Shown piece after piece: positions 19,252 through 28,950 of a stretch of DNA of 64,000 bases. The DNA comes from Clostridia bacterium. Its GTDB lineage: Bacteria; Bacillota; Clostridia; Peptostreptococcales; Anaerovoracaceae. The notes beneath the pieces were generated by a model. It was not told the origin of the DNA, did no database searches, and was given only the letters and a program-made list of their open reading frames with translations. The stretch's first letter is position 1. The number at the start of each line of letters is the position of its first letter. Made by a program: the position numbers and the translations under genes. Location of the stretch: positions 101,429 through 165,428 of the forward strand of contig JAUNMH010000003.1 in assembly GCA_030537495.1 (NCBI GenBank), read 5' to 3'.

Positions 19252-20067
19252 ATGTTGGATAGAGTTATCAAGATGGTTGCATTGGGAATCAAGCAGTTCA
19301 GCGATCCTTACTATCAAGGTTTTGCGGCGCAGATTTCCTTCTATACAATGCTGTCTCTCGTTCCGACGCTAATTGTACTGTCGCAGATGCTTGGTATTAT
19401 GGATGTATCCCTTGAATTTCTTGCAAAGTGGATAGATTTATATGTAGCTCCGAGTATGGCGGGTACGGTGAAGCAACTCATAAGATATGAGCCAGCTATA
19501 ACCTCCAATATCATAATGGTTGTTATGGCTATATGGGCGGCTTCTAAGGCTCAGTTTTCACTTATGAGAATTGCAAACTACACATATAGTGACGGAAGAA
19601 CTACGGGAAAATTTTTCCGTGAGAGAATTAGAGCTATGAAGACAATGGCAATGATGCTTTTTACAATTGCCTTCGTTATAATCATGCTCATATATGGACC
19701 AAGCATTTTCAAACTGGTATTTGGAAAAACCTTTGTAGGGAGTGTTCTTGATATTTTATGGAAGTGGTTTAGATGGCCTGTTATGGCGCTTATGTACTTC
19801 CTTATGGTATCATATGTGTACTACGTGCTTCCTTACGAGAAACTTCATTTTAGGGAACTTATGCCGGGAAGTATTTTCGCTTCAATAGGAATGTTGGTTG
19901 TAACAGTTTGTTACTCTACATATACAAGCATAGCAGTTGGAAATGACATACTTTACGGATCCCTTTCAAGTATAGTGGCCCTTATGATGTGGTTCTATTT
20001 CATATCATGGGTACTCTGTCTGGGGATACTTATGAACAAGGTTTGGAAGGACACAAAGGAATTATAA
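19252..20067 (+). CDS. YihY/BrkB-family membrane protein
   Basis: A 271-residue protein with six hydrophobic segments and the BrkB/YihY pattern AAQISFYTMLSLVPTL near residue 25 and SLSSIVALMMWFYFISWVLCLG near the end. The family is widespread and of uncertain function; earlier annotation as ribonuclease BN is not supported. Its ribosome binding site lies in the 3' end of rdgB. Confidence 0.85.
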   Translation: MLDRVIKMVALGIKQFSDPYYQGFAAQISFYTMLSLVPTLIVLSQMLGIMDVSLEFLAKWIDLYVAPSMAGTVKQLIRYEPAITSNIIMVVMAIWAASKAQFSLMRIANYTYSDGRTTGKFFRERIRAMKTMAMMLFTIAFVIIMLIYGPSIFKLVFGKTFVGSVLDILWKWFRWPVMALMYFLMVSYVYYVLPYEKLHFRELMPGSIFASIGMLVVTVCYSTYTSIAVGNDILYGSLSSIVALMMWFYFISWVLCLGILMNKVWKDTKEL

Positions 20068-20110
20068 GGGAAAAAGGATTAGAAATATATTGGTAGAGAG
20101 GTTATTAGAT

Positions 20111-21010
20111 ATGAAGAAAGTTTTGATAATATTAAATCCGTGCGCGGGTACAAGGCAGGCAAACAGATATTTTGCGGAAATAGTAGACACATTCTGTAAG
20201 GCGGACTACCAGGTTTCTGTTGAGACAACGGCAAAATCAGGAGACGGAACAGTAATAGCAAGGGAGCGCGCCGAGGAATTTGACCTTATGGTCGGAATCG
20301 GTGGAGACGGCACTTTCAACGAAGTTGTTGCAGGTGTTCTTGAGTCAGGAAAGGATATTCCAATTGGATATATTCCTGCAGGCAGCACTAACGACTTTGC
20401 TAATAGTATGGGAATCTCTACTAATATATTGCAGGCAGCGAGAGATATTGTAGAAAGCGAGCCTATGAAGTTAGATATCGGAACTTTTAATGGCAGATAC
20501 TTCTCATATGTTGCCTCCTTTGGTGCCTTCACCAGAGCCTCATATGAAGCGCCTCAGAGCATAAAAAATGCCCTTGGACATCTAGCCTACATCTTAGAAG
20601 GAATCAAGGATATCCCAAGTTTGGCACCTCTAGAAGTGAGAGTCAGCATGGAAGATGGTGTCTATGGGGGGAAGTACCTCTTTGGAGCAGTGTGTAACTC
20701 CACGTCAGTAGGAGGCATTTTAACTTTATCCGAGGACTACGTAGATATGAACGACGGAAAATTTGAAGTTCTTCTCATTAAATCGCCGGCTAATATTATT
20801 GAACTTAATCAGATTCTTTTTGCTCTGTCCACAGGGAATTATATGAACTGTAATATGATTTCCTTCTTCTCAAGTGGCGATTTGGAAATAGAAGCAAGCA
20901 GAGATATGCCATGGTCTCTTGACGGAGAATATCAGGAAGGAAGCGAAAAAATTCATATAAAAAATATCAGAAGTGCGATTAAATTGATGACAAAGAAAAC
21001 TGGAAAATAG
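20111..21010 (+). CDS. diacylglycerol/lipid kinase family protein (DagK/YegS-like)
   Basis: A 299-residue member of the diacylglycerol kinase catalytic-domain family. The nucleotide-binding GGDGTFNEV motif lies near residue 62-70, and ILNPCAGTRQ at the N-terminus and SLDGEYQEG near the C-terminus match the YegS/DgkB group. Such enzymes phosphorylate diacylglycerol or similar lipids at the inner membrane face. I chose ATG 20111, preceded by AGAGAGG, over an upstream TTG. It lies 43 bases after the yihY-like gene. Confidence 0.86.
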   Translation: MKKVLIILNPCAGTRQANRYFAEIVDTFCKADYQVSVETTAKSGDGTVIARERAEEFDLMVGIGGDGTFNEVVAGVLESGKDIPIGYIPAGSTNDFANSMGISTNILQAARDIVESEPMKLDIGTFNGRYFSYVASFGAFTRASYEAPQSIKNALGHLAYILEGIKDIPSLAPLEVRVSMEDGVYGGKYLFGAVCNSTSVGGILTLSEDYVDMNDGKFEVLLIKSPANIIELNQILFALSTGNYMNCNMISFFSSGDLEIEASRDMPWSLDGEYQEGSEKIHIKNIRSAIKLMTKKTGK

Positions 21011-21064
21011 TGGGAATTACTGGATATTTCACCATGTGACATAAAAAAACTTGAATAAATATGC

Positions 21065-21119
21065 ATACAACCTTGTAGTTTTTAAAATGTTTTTTTAAAG
21101 ATACAAGGTTGTATTTTTA
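21065..21119 (+). terminator. terminator of the rdgB operon
   Basis: A 13-bp perfect stem (21065-21077 with 21102-21114, ATACAACCTTGTA) is followed by five T. The 24-base loop is itself AT-rich. Confidence 0.85.
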
Positions 21120-21172
21120 AGGGTTTATGGCTGTTATCTATGTGAAGAAAATGTGAAATTCATTCATAAAGG

Positions 21173-21201
21173 TTGACAAGTTTATGCATATAGGTTAATC
21201 T
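21173..21201 (+). promoter_or_regulatory. promoter for the NlpC/P60 protein gene
   Basis: TTGACA at 21173-21178, 17 bases, TAATCT at 21196-21201. Confidence 0.65.
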
Positions 21202-21244
21202 ATCACTTGTCCAAACGTTATTGGAAGTGAAGGAAAGGATTATT

Positions 21245-22435
21245 ATGAATATTTTAAGACAGCATAAGGCAAGCCGATATGTGCTGGGTGCGATTATCGC
21301 ATTAGGAATCGTTGCATTGATTCCTCTTGGTAACGCAGCTTACAAAGCATATGCTACGGTAGATTATTGGGATCTAAAGGCTGGAGATAAAACTGTCGCA
21401 GTATTTGTTTCTGAAAACGATGCAAAACAGGTTATTAAAGACGTAACAAATTACTACGTTGATAGGGGTGCAAAGTTAGAAGAAGTCCAGTGTTCACCTG
21501 AACTAACAGTTGTGGAGAAGACTTATAAGAAGGACGATGATATCAAACTTAGTGAAGTAGATGATACAGTAGAGTACATCGTAACTGGAACAAAGGAAAA
21601 GGAAGTCTACGAGGTAAAAGCCGGAGACACATTCTGGACAATCGCTGAAAAGAATGATTTAACTATCGAAGAACTTGCTCAGATGAATCCAGGGTTAAAG
21701 AAGCAGAAGGCTCAGGAAAGCATTATGCCAGGGGATAAACTGAACCTTTATAAAATGAATCCTATTGTCAGAGTTACCACTACCCAGGTCGTTGAATCAG
21801 TTAAGAAAGTTGAGTTCAAGACTATAGTCAAAAAGACAGATTCTCTATATGTTGGCGAGACCAAAGTAAAGAGAGAAGGCGAAAACGGTAAGAGAAAAGT
21901 AACAGAAAGAATAGTTACAGAAAACGGAATACAGGTAAAATCTGAAGAACTGACTTCTAAAGTAATTAAGAAGAAAGTTAATAAGATTGTTCTTAAGGGA
22001 ACTAAGAAGAAGCCAGTAGTTGCAGCTACAGCTACAACTACTACAAGTAGTCCATCATATTCAAATGTTTCATATGACGGACCAACTTATTCCGGAGACG
22101 GCAGTGCAATTGTAAATTTTGCATGTCAGTTTGTAGGTAATCCGTATGTTTACGGCGGAACAAGCTTAACAAATGGTGCAGACTGCTCGGGATTTATCCA
22201 GTCAGTATATGCACACTTTGGAATCAGCCTGCCACGTACAGGATTTACCTCTATAGGAAGATCTGTTCCATATTCTCAGGCTAAGCCTGGAGATATTCTC
22301 TGCTCACCGGGACATTATTCCCTATACTTGGGAAATGGACAAATTGTCCACGCGATTAATGAACAGTATGGAATAGGCATTACAAGTGTTAGTTTTACAG
22401 GTCCTATCTTCGACGTAAGAAGAGTAGTAGACTAA
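21245..22435 (+). CDS. secreted peptidoglycan endopeptidase (LysM, G5, NlpC/P60)
   Basis: A 396-residue exported cell-wall hydrolase. An N-terminal hydrophobic segment (about 12-32) acts as signal or anchor. A LysM domain (VKAGDTFWTIAEKNDLTIEEL to PGDKLNLY) follows at about 120-165, then a G5-like domain to about 255, then an NlpC/P60 catalytic domain from about 285 with Cys in NGADCSGF and His in SPGHYSLY and VHAINE. Such enzymes cut D-Glu/diaminopimelate-type bonds in stem peptides. Start at ATG 21245 with AAAGGA upstream. The next gene is a D,D-carboxypeptidase, so the pair concerns wall remodelling. Confidence 0.87.
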   Translation: MNILRQHKASRYVLGAIIALGIVALIPLGNAAYKAYATVDYWDLKAGDKTVAVFVSENDAKQVIKDVTNYYVDRGAKLEEVQCSPELTVVEKTYKKDDDIKLSEVDDTVEYIVTGTKEKEVYEVKAGDTFWTIAEKNDLTIEELAQMNPGLKKQKAQESIMPGDKLNLYKMNPIVRVTTTQVVESVKKVEFKTIVKKTDSLYVGETKVKREGENGKRKVTERIVTENGIQVKSEELTSKVIKKKVNKIVLKGTKKKPVVAATATTTTSSPSYSNVSYDGPTYSGDGSAIVNFACQFVGNPYVYGGTSLTNGADCSGFIQSVYAHFGISLPRTGFTSIGRSVPYSQAKPGDILCSPGHYSLYLGNGQIVHAINEQYGIGITSVSFTGPIFDVRRVVD

Positions 22436-22477
22436 AGTAAAATTAACTGATATAATTAAATAAATCCAATAACACCT

Positions 22478-22518
22478 AAGACGATTTCAACAGCTCTGCT
22501 TTTGGAATCGTCTTTTGA
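22478..22518 (+). terminator. possible terminator between wall-hydrolase and carboxypeptidase genes
   Basis: AAGACGATT (22478-22486) pairs with AATCGTCTT (22506-22514), but only a short T-run follows; it may attenuate rather than stop transcription. Confidence 0.5.
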
Positions 22519-22570
22519 GGATTCTAAAAGGAAATACGGATTAATAAATTACATACAAGAGAAGGTAGCT

Positions 22571-23935
22571 ATGAATAACAGTTTGAAAAAAAGTATTGCG
22601 ATTATCATGTCTCTGCTGGTAATAATGATGACATCTGTGTCTGTTTTTGCCGAAACTACAGATGAAGCAGATAATGAGGTTAAGACCAGTAAGAATGCCC
22701 AGAAAGAGGCAGATATTTCTCTAGATGCGAGGAATGCCATAGTATATTGTGAAAATACAGGAGAAATAGTTTACACAAAGAACATTCACGAAAGAGTGGA
22801 ACCATTCAGCATTACCAAACTGATGACTGCCTTACTTGCAGTGCAGAATCTACCTCTGGACAAGGTAGTGGAGGTTCCTTATGAGGCAACACTTATAGGT
22901 GAATCCACAATGGGCCTTGTGACAGGGGAGAAAGTTACCGTAAGGGACCTTCTCTACGGAGCAATGCTACATTCAGGAAACGACGCTTGCTATACCCTTG
23001 CAGTAGCTGTTTCCGGCAGCGAAAAGAAGTTCGTCAGACTCATGAACAAAACCGCCAGAAACATAGGATGCAAAGACACTCATTTTGCAAACCCTCATGG
23101 AATGAGAGATAAGAGACATTATACTACAGCCTACGATATGATGCTGATTTCCAAGCTGGCATTCTCAAATGAGGTTCTGGCAAAGATATCGGGAACTAAG
23201 GTCTACAAAATGGGAAAGACCAATAAGAGCAAGGCTAGAACAATGGATACTCATATTAGCGTAATAGAGGATGACTCTAATAATATTAAATGTGCGAAGA
23301 CAGGAACCTGGGATGAGAACAACTGCGGGATTTCAGTTTACTATGAAAAAGATGGGCTGAAGCTTGTAGCCCTTATTATGGGAGCTAAGACTGAAACAAG
23401 AAATAAGGATATACTCAATCTTGTGAACACCATTTCTTCAAGAGTCGAGGGAGTAAAGGTTGTTGGGAAAGGAGTAGCTCAGGGCAAGGTTAGAATCAAG
23501 CATGGAGCCAAGACTCGTCTAGAAGTATATACGAAAGACGTTGGATATGCTTTCATACCAAAGGAAGCCTCCGAGTCCCTAATCCAGACACAGGTAAAAC
23601 TAAAGGACGACATTACAGCACCTGTTAAGAAGGGTGATATTGTGGGGACTTTAGAAATATATGCAACAGACGATCTGGTAAATAAGGTGGACCTTGTTAT
23701 AAAAGAAGATGTGGGAGAGGGATGGTTTCCTTCATATGTAGGAATCTCCAACACTACTACAATGATTATCGTTGGAGTAGTTCTTGTGATAGTACTACTT
23801 CTTCTATGGATTCAGGTTGCAAAGGCAAAGGCAAAGAGAAGAAGAAAGAAATTGCGTCAGGAAAAAATCAGACGCATGGCTATGGAACAGCTGCGAGCAG
23901 AGCAGAGTCGCAAAGAAAGAGAGTGGCGTTTCTAG
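22571..23935 (+). CDS. serine-type D-Ala-D-Ala carboxypeptidase (peptidase S11, DacA-like)
   Basis: A 454-residue low-molecular-mass penicillin-binding protein. Signal peptide 1-27 (ends VSVFAE). The catalytic S80-x-x-K83 (SITK), SGN and KTG (AKTGTWD) motifs are in order. After the peptidase domain comes a beta-rich C-terminal domain, then a transmembrane helix (about 400-425) and a strongly basic cytosolic tail, replacing the amphipathic anchor of classical DacA. It trims terminal D-Ala from stem peptides. The uvrC ATG follows its stop with no gap. Confidence 0.88.
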   Translation: MNNSLKKSIAIIMSLLVIMMTSVSVFAETTDEADNEVKTSKNAQKEADISLDARNAIVYCENTGEIVYTKNIHERVEPFSITKLMTALLAVQNLPLDKVVEVPYEATLIGESTMGLVTGEKVTVRDLLYGAMLHSGNDACYTLAVAVSGSEKKFVRLMNKTARNIGCKDTHFANPHGMRDKRHYTTAYDMMLISKLAFSNEVLAKISGTKVYKMGKTNKSKARTMDTHISVIEDDSNNIKCAKTGTWDENNCGISVYYEKDGLKLVALIMGAKTETRNKDILNLVNTISSRVEGVKVVGKGVAQGKVRIKHGAKTRLEVYTKDVGYAFIPKEASESLIQTQVKLKDDITAPVKKGDIVGTLEIYATDDLVNKVDLVIKEDVGEGWFPSYVGISNTTTMIIVGVVLVIVLLLLWIQVAKAKAKRRRKKLRQEKIRRMAMEQLRAEQSRKEREWRF

Positions 23936-25771
23936 ATGTTCGATATACAGGAAAATCTAAAAAAACTCCCGGACTGCCCGGGAGTTTATATGCATAAGGA
24001 TAAACTTGGTCAGATTATATATGTAGGGAAGGCAATTTCCTTGCGTAATCGTGTAAGACAGTACTTTCAGAGTACTGCTGTCAATAATCCTAAAGTCAGG
24101 GCAATGGTTTCCCATATTGCAGAGTTTGAGTACATAACCTGCAGCACGGAAATGGAAGCCCTTATTTTAGAGTGCAATCTTATAAAGAAATACGAACCAA
24201 AGTACAACGTGCTTCTTCGCGACGACAAAACCTATCCATATATTATGGTAACAACTTCGGAAGACTATCCGAGAGTCGTAAAAACCAGACTGGTAAAGAG
24301 AGACGGAAATAAGTACTTTGGCCCATATAGCGATGCGGGAGCTGTTAATCAGATAGTGGAACTTCTGACCCAGATCTATTCCCTGAAACAGTGTAGCACA
24401 AACAATTTCCCTGCCGGGCACAGACCGTGCCTGAACTACCACATTCAGACATGTAAGGGAGTCTGTACTGGGCACGTTTCTAAAGAAGAATATAACCAAT
24501 CCATAAAGCATGTTCTGGATTTTCTAGGAGGCGAAGACAAGCCCTTAATCAGACAGCTTACAGATGAAATGATGAAGGCATCTGATGCCATGGAGTATGA
24601 GGAAGCAGCTAAGTACAGAGACTATATTTCAGCAATTAAGGCTATATCAGAAAAGCAAAGAGTTACCTTGACTCACGACAACGATATGGATATAGTCCTG
24701 CCGGTAAAGGATATGAACAACTCATTTATAGCTCTTTTCACTGTCCGCAACGGAAAGCTGAGCGGAAGGGAGACTTTTCAAATTCAGTCCGAGGAAGGCG
24801 ACGAGAGACGCGAGCTTGTTGGAGAGTTTATTAAGCAGTACTATGTTAACTGGGCCTCGGTACCGCCTGAAATAATTGTGGAGGAAGAACCGCCTGATAA
24901 GGAACTCATTGAAGAGTATCTGAGTAGGGAAGGGCGAAAGGTGAGGATCTTTGTGCCGCAGAAGGGCGAGAAGAAAGCTCTGTTGGTTTTGACCCAGAAT
25001 GACAGGCTGGAAATGGTGAAGACCATAAACCAGAAGGCAAACCTGAACCGGGAGAAAGAGGAGACTGTTCACCGGGAGGTTGCGGATATCATTCGGGCTG
25101 CAGGTTACGAGCCGCCGGAGAAGTCGATGTACAGGGTGGAGTCTTACGATATTTCCAACACCAACGGCGTAGATTCCGTAGGTGCCATGGTGGTGTTCGA
25201 GGGGTTGCGCAGGAGCCGAAAAGATTACAGACGCTTCCGTATCAAAACCATCGAAGGCCCCGACGACTATGGCAGCTTGCAAGAAATGCTCTTCAGACGC
25301 TTCAAACGCGCCAAAGAGGGAGATTTATCCTTCGTTAAGCTTCCAGACGCCATTTTCATGGATGGAGGCCGAGGACAGGTTACAGCGGCTAGGAAAGTTT
25401 TAGCCGCCTTGGGTCTGGATGTGCCTGTGGTGGGCATGGCTAAAGATGACAGCCACCGAACCAGGAGTATTGTCTTTGAGGATGGGCGAGAAATTTTCCT
25501 GAAGGACAGGCCTATGCTTTTCCGTTACTGCGGAACTATACAGGAGGAAGTCCATCGCTTTGCCATAGAGTATCACAGAAATCTGCGTGGGAAGAATGCA
25601 ATCAGTTCAGTTCTCGACAATATATCAGGAGTTGGGCCGACTAGAAGAAATGCTCTTCTTAAACATTTTGACACTATAGAAAATATTAAGAAAGCCTCTG
25701 TTGAGGAACTTATGGAGGTTCCAACAATTACAGAAGGCGTGGCGAAAAATATAAAGGAATATTTTAGTTGA
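23936..25771 (+). CDS. uvrC: excinuclease ABC subunit C
   Basis: A 611-residue UvrC, of normal length. GIY-YIG nuclease domain at the start (GVYMHKD, YVGKA), a UVR motif (EYEEAAKYRDYISAI) near 215-230, the RNase-H-like C-terminal nuclease (SYDISNTNG, DGGRGQ) and a helix-hairpin-helix pair at the end (ISGVGPTRRNALLKHF). It makes the dual incision in nucleotide-excision repair. Codons in the middle third (about 24900-25480) are unusually GC-rich, with CGG/CGC Arg, relative to both ends. Confidence 0.95.
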   Translation: MFDIQENLKKLPDCPGVYMHKDKLGQIIYVGKAISLRNRVRQYFQSTAVNNPKVRAMVSHIAEFEYITCSTEMEALILECNLIKKYEPKYNVLLRDDKTYPYIMVTTSEDYPRVVKTRLVKRDGNKYFGPYSDAGAVNQIVELLTQIYSLKQCSTNNFPAGHRPCLNYHIQTCKGVCTGHVSKEEYNQSIKHVLDFLGGEDKPLIRQLTDEMMKASDAMEYEEAAKYRDYISAIKAISEKQRVTLTHDNDMDIVLPVKDMNNSFIALFTVRNGKLSGRETFQIQSEEGDERRELVGEFIKQYYVNWASVPPEIIVEEEPPDKELIEEYLSREGRKVRIFVPQKGEKKALLVLTQNDRLEMVKTINQKANLNREKEETVHREVADIIRAAGYEPPEKSMYRVESYDISNTNGVDSVGAMVVFEGLRRSRKDYRRFRIKTIEGPDDYGSLQEMLFRRFKRAKEGDLSFVKLPDAIFMDGGRGQVTAARKVLAALGLDVPVVGMAKDDSHRTRSIVFEDGREIFLKDRPMLFRYCGTIQEEVHRFAIEYHRNLRGKNAISSVLDNISGVGPTRRNALLKHFDTIENIKKASVEELMEVPTITEGVAKNIKEYFS

Positions 25772-25846
25772 TAATCTTATAAAAAAATGGTATATTAAAT
25801 CTAGAATGAACTTTCAAAGGAAAGTATTATATGGAGGTTAAGAAAA

Positions 25847-26119
25847 ATGGCAGAAAATAGAAACATGGAAGAAGTTGATATCATCACTCTAGAATTCGAC
25901 GATGGCGTTGAATTAGAATGCGAAATTATGGGTGTATTCGACCATGCAGGTAAGGAATACATCGCATTAATTCCACTTGATGACAGCGATGACGTATATA
26001 TCTACGGATATAAGGAAGTTGGAGAAGATGAATTCGAACTTGTAGATCTTGAAGATGACGCTGAATTCGAAGCAGTAGTTGCTGAATTCGACGCAATCAT
26101 GTCTGCAGACGCAGAATAA
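25847..26119 (+). CDS. DUF1292 family protein
   Basis: A 90-residue very acidic protein with the family pattern ITLEFDDGVELECEIMGVF...YIALIPLDD. Small DUF1292 proteins are common in Firmicutes near uvrC, ruvX or mltG-type genes and their function is not established. Strong ribosome binding site (GGAGG) and a terminator on its 3' side suggest a single-gene, well-expressed transcript. Confidence 0.85.
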   Translation: MAENRNMEEVDIITLEFDDGVELECEIMGVFDHAGKEYIALIPLDDSDDVYIYGYKEVGEDEFELVDLEDDAEFEAVVAEFDAIMSADAE

Positions 26120-26136
26120 TCAGTTAAGACATTAAG

Positions 26137-26180
26137 TCCCGCGACGATGTGGCTGAGGCTATGAATCGCGGGATTTTTTC
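26137..26180 (+). terminator. terminator after the DUF1292 gene
   Basis: TCCCGCGA (26137-26144) pairs with TCGCGGGA (26166-26173), followed by six T. Confidence 0.9.
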
Positions 26181-26213
26181 ATTGCAAGAGACATAAAAGT
26201 AGGAGACATAAAA

Positions 26214-26759
26214 ATGGCAAACGATAAGATTTTAATCGTAATAGATATGCAGAATGACTTTGTAACGGATGCTCTAGAAAATAAAGAAGCACAGCTTATT
26301 ACAGACGGCCTCGCTGCAAAGGTTGAGGAATATATGCAGCAGGATATTCCGGTTTTCTTTACTAGAGATACACATGCAGAAAACTATATGGAAACTCAGG
26401 AAGGTAAATTCCTTCCGGTTCCTCACTGTATCAAAGGCACAAAGGGCTGGGAAATTATTGACGCTCTTAGCAAATATGCAGATGAAAGCAACACTTTAGA
26501 CAAGCTTACATTTGGAGCTGTTAACCTGCCGGCATGGCTTGAATCCAAGCTGGGAGCAGATGCTATGAATGAACTTGAAGAGATTCAGCTTTGCGGAGTG
26601 TGTACAGATATCTGTGTTATCAGTAACGCTATGATTCTGAAGGGCTCATATCCAGAGAAGAAGATTAGTGTACTCAGTGAGTTTTGTGCGGGAGTGACAC
26701 CTGAGAGCCATGAAACCGCTCTTAACGCAATGAAATCTTGTCAGATGTACATTTTGTAA
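26214..26759 (+). CDS. isochorismatase-family cysteine hydrolase, probable nicotinamidase
   Basis: A 181-residue cysteine hydrolase with Asp11 (VIDMQNDFV), Lys97 and Cys134 (GVCTDICV) as the likely catalytic triad, and Asp52/His54/His71 in positions used for metal binding by nicotinamidases. Nicotinamidase turns nicotinamide into nicotinate for NAD salvage. The NAD synthase gene starts within about 20 bases downstream, which supports that role. Another amidase specificity cannot be excluded. Confidence 0.82.
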   Translation: MANDKILIVIDMQNDFVTDALENKEAQLITDGLAAKVEEYMQQDIPVFFTRDTHAENYMETQEGKFLPVPHCIKGTKGWEIIDALSKYADESNTLDKLTFGAVNLPAWLESKLGADAMNELEEIQLCGVCTDICVISNAMILKGSYPEKKISVLSEFCAGVTPESHETALNAMKSCQMYIL

Positions 26760-26777
26760 GGAAACGGAGTGATTAAC

Positions 26778-27539
26778 ATGTATCAGTTTGACGCAAAAGA
26801 AACTAAGGACCAGGTTGTTGCATGGATTCGAGATTTTTTCAAAGCCAACGGTAGAGGCTGTAATGCTGTAGTTGCAATCAGCGGCGGTAAGGACAGCTCC
26901 GTTGTTGCGGCCCTGTGCGTTGAAGCTTTAGGCAAAGACAGGGTTTACGGTGTTCTTCTGCCTAACGGTGAGCAGGCAGACATCGATGCATCCAAGCTTC
27001 TGGTTTCACACCTTGGTATCGAGCATACAATAATCAATATCAAAACTGGCTTCGATGGCCTTTTGGGCGAAATCAAGGAAAAACTTCCTTGCGAAGTAAG
27101 CAAGCAGACTGTAACCAATCTTCCTGCAAGACTGAGAATGGCTGCTACTTATGCAGTTGCGCAGTCTATGAACGGAAGAGTTGCTAATACTTGTAACCTG
27201 TCAGAAGACTGGGTAGGATATTCTACAAGATATGGAGACGCTGCAGGAGACTTCAGTCCGTTAGCTAAGCTTACAGTTCAGGAAGTAAAAGCAATCGGAA
27301 GAGAACTAGGTCTTCCTGAAAAGCTAGTTGAAAAGACTCCAATAGATGGCCTTTCAGGACTTACTGATGAACAGAACCTAGGATTTACCTACGCTCAGTT
27401 AGATAAATACATCAGAACCGGAGTATGCGAAGATGCAGAAATTCGTGAGAAGATAGATAATAAGAGAAGAATGAACAAGTTTAAGCTGGAGCTTATGCCT
27501 GCATTCGCATACGATGGTCCCATAATGGCAAGGGACTAA
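26778..27539 (+). CDS. nadE: NAD(+) synthase
   Basis: A 253-residue NAD synthase of the short ammonia-dependent type: ATP-pyrophosphatase loop SGGKDSS near residue 38, and NTCNLSEDWVGYSTRYGDAAGDFSPL in the deamido-NAD region. It makes the final NAD step from deamido-NAD. Start: ATG 26778 has GGAG eight bases upstream; a GTG at 26769 in frame is a possible alternative adding three residues. No glutaminase domain, so ammonia is the nitrogen source. Confidence 0.92.
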   Translation: MYQFDAKETKDQVVAWIRDFFKANGRGCNAVVAISGGKDSSVVAALCVEALGKDRVYGVLLPNGEQADIDASKLLVSHLGIEHTIINIKTGFDGLLGEIKEKLPCEVSKQTVTNLPARLRMAATYAVAQSMNGRVANTCNLSEDWVGYSTRYGDAAGDFSPLAKLTVQEVKAIGRELGLPEKLVEKTPIDGLSGLTDEQNLGFTYAQLDKYIRTGVCEDAEIREKIDNKRRMNKFKLELMPAFAYDGPIMARD

Positions 27540-27572
27540 TAGATAAAATAATATAACGCTGGAATTTATAAA

Positions 27573-27622
27573 AAACTGGAACATAGCGGCTTATCTAATC
27601 ACCGTGTTCCAGTTTCGATTTT
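27573..27622. terminator. bidirectional terminator between nadE and agrC
   Basis: AAACTGGAACA (27573-27583) pairs with TGTTCCAGTTT (27605-27615), 11 bp perfect; T-rich tracts follow on both strands. Confidence 0.85.
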
Positions 27623-27639
27623 GCTTTAAAATTTCTTCT

Positions 27640-28941
27640 TTATATCGGAAGTGCAAGGATTGAAATAAAGGAATTATCTTCTGTCTTGGATAAGAAGTAG
27701 CCGTTATTGGCGGATGCTGTTTCCGCCACACTTTTTATGCCTAGCCCGTGGACACCTTTTTCTTTTTTTGTAGATATAAGAGTACCATTCTTCATTTTTA
27801 AGAAGGCAGGATTAAATGTATTACTTATTTTACAAACGAGAAATTGTCTGTTCTCCGAGACAAATAAATTTAGAATGACTTCCTTTTCATTCGTGCATTT
27901 TTCCGTTGCTTGTAGAGCATTATCCAGTAAGTTGCCCACCATAATGATATAGTCAGACATTTCAATATTATCAAATTTAACGACCGGTTCTACATTTACA
28001 GTAAATGATATTTCTTTTTCTTCGGCAAAATTTGCTTTGTCTGATATTAAGGCATCCAATTGCGGATTGTTAGAATAAACCTTGATTTCGTTCTTTGTTA
28101 TTTTTGAACTAAGGTTTTCCAATATGCTTAGCGCTTCTGGGTCATTACCTTTATTTATTAGTAAACAGGTTGTTCTGACGTACTGCTTTAGGTCGTGCAT
28201 CAGAGTTTGATGTTTTTCGTTTAACTGCTTTATTTTCAGGTAGTAGTCTCTGTTCATATTTTCTCTTGAAATCACCCATGCTTGCTCTAAGTTCTTTTGA
28301 AGTTGCTCTCCATATTTTAAAAAGGCTTCAAATACTATAATGTTTCCTAGAAGCATTAGAAGGAAGCTAAATGATAGTGAAAACTTCACAGTGAATTCGG
28401 CAAGCTTATCTTGCGCAATAAAGAATGCGTTTAACATCATACCTATGCTGGATATAGGAATTAACAAGTACATACTGAAAATTCTATTATCAATTTTTCT
28501 TTGGCTTTTGCCAGATATTTGAATTATAAATATTAAGATGACATAGCTGATCAATTTGGAGTAAAATGTCATCCATGGCATTTCGGACAGGTTAAGTCCG
28601 CTGTTCGTACTCGTAATATTTGCAAGTACGACAAAGATTAGCTCACCGCCGAATAAAGCTGTAAAAACAACGAAAAAACTCATAAGAACGTGAACGAAGT
28701 TGATCTCGCTTATTATTTTTATATATGCCATCAAGATAATTGGCGAAAGTGCTAGCGTTAGATTAGCAATCCCAAATAGGTTTAATATATACAAAAGCAC
28801 AACACCTATAAAGTCAAAAGACAATTCTTCTAGAATACTATTTCTTTTTCTCTTCTGATAAAATGATGTTACAAATTTCTTACATATATAAATCTCAAAT
28901 ATGCAGCTAACTAATAAAATTGCATGGTCAATAATGTTCAT
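27640..28941 (-). CDS. agrC: AgrC-type sensor histidine kinase (GHKL)
   Basis: A 433-residue receptor kinase. The first 200 residues hold about six membrane segments, as in AgrC/ComD-type peptide pheromone receptors. The phosphoacceptor is in MHDLKQYV, the N box is GNLLDNALQAT and the G box GVHGLGIKSV. It would sense the AgrD-derived cyclic peptide made from the 32148-32904 genes and phosphorylate the adjacent regulator. It follows agrA with a 9-base gap. Gln codons are often CAA, unlike neighbouring core genes. Confidence 0.87.
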   Translation of the reverse strand: MNIIDHAILLVSCIFEIYICKKFVTSFYQKRKRNSILEELSFDFIGVVLLYILNLFGIANLTLALSPIILMAYIKIISEINFVHVLMSFFVVFTALFGGELIFVVLANITSTNSGLNLSEMPWMTFYSKLISYVILIFIIQISGKSQRKIDNRIFSMYLLIPISSIGMMLNAFFIAQDKLAEFTVKFSLSFSFLLMLLGNIIVFEAFLKYGEQLQKNLEQAWVISRENMNRDYYLKIKQLNEKHQTLMHDLKQYVRTTCLLINKGNDPEALSILENLSSKITKNEIKVYSNNPQLDALISDKANFAEEKEISFTVNVEPVVKFDNIEMSDYIIMVGNLLDNALQATEKCTNEKEVILNLFVSENRQFLVCKISNTFNPAFLKMKNGTLISTKKEKGVHGLGIKSVAETASANNGYFLSKTEDNSFISILALPI

Positions 28942-28950
28942 ATGTCCACC

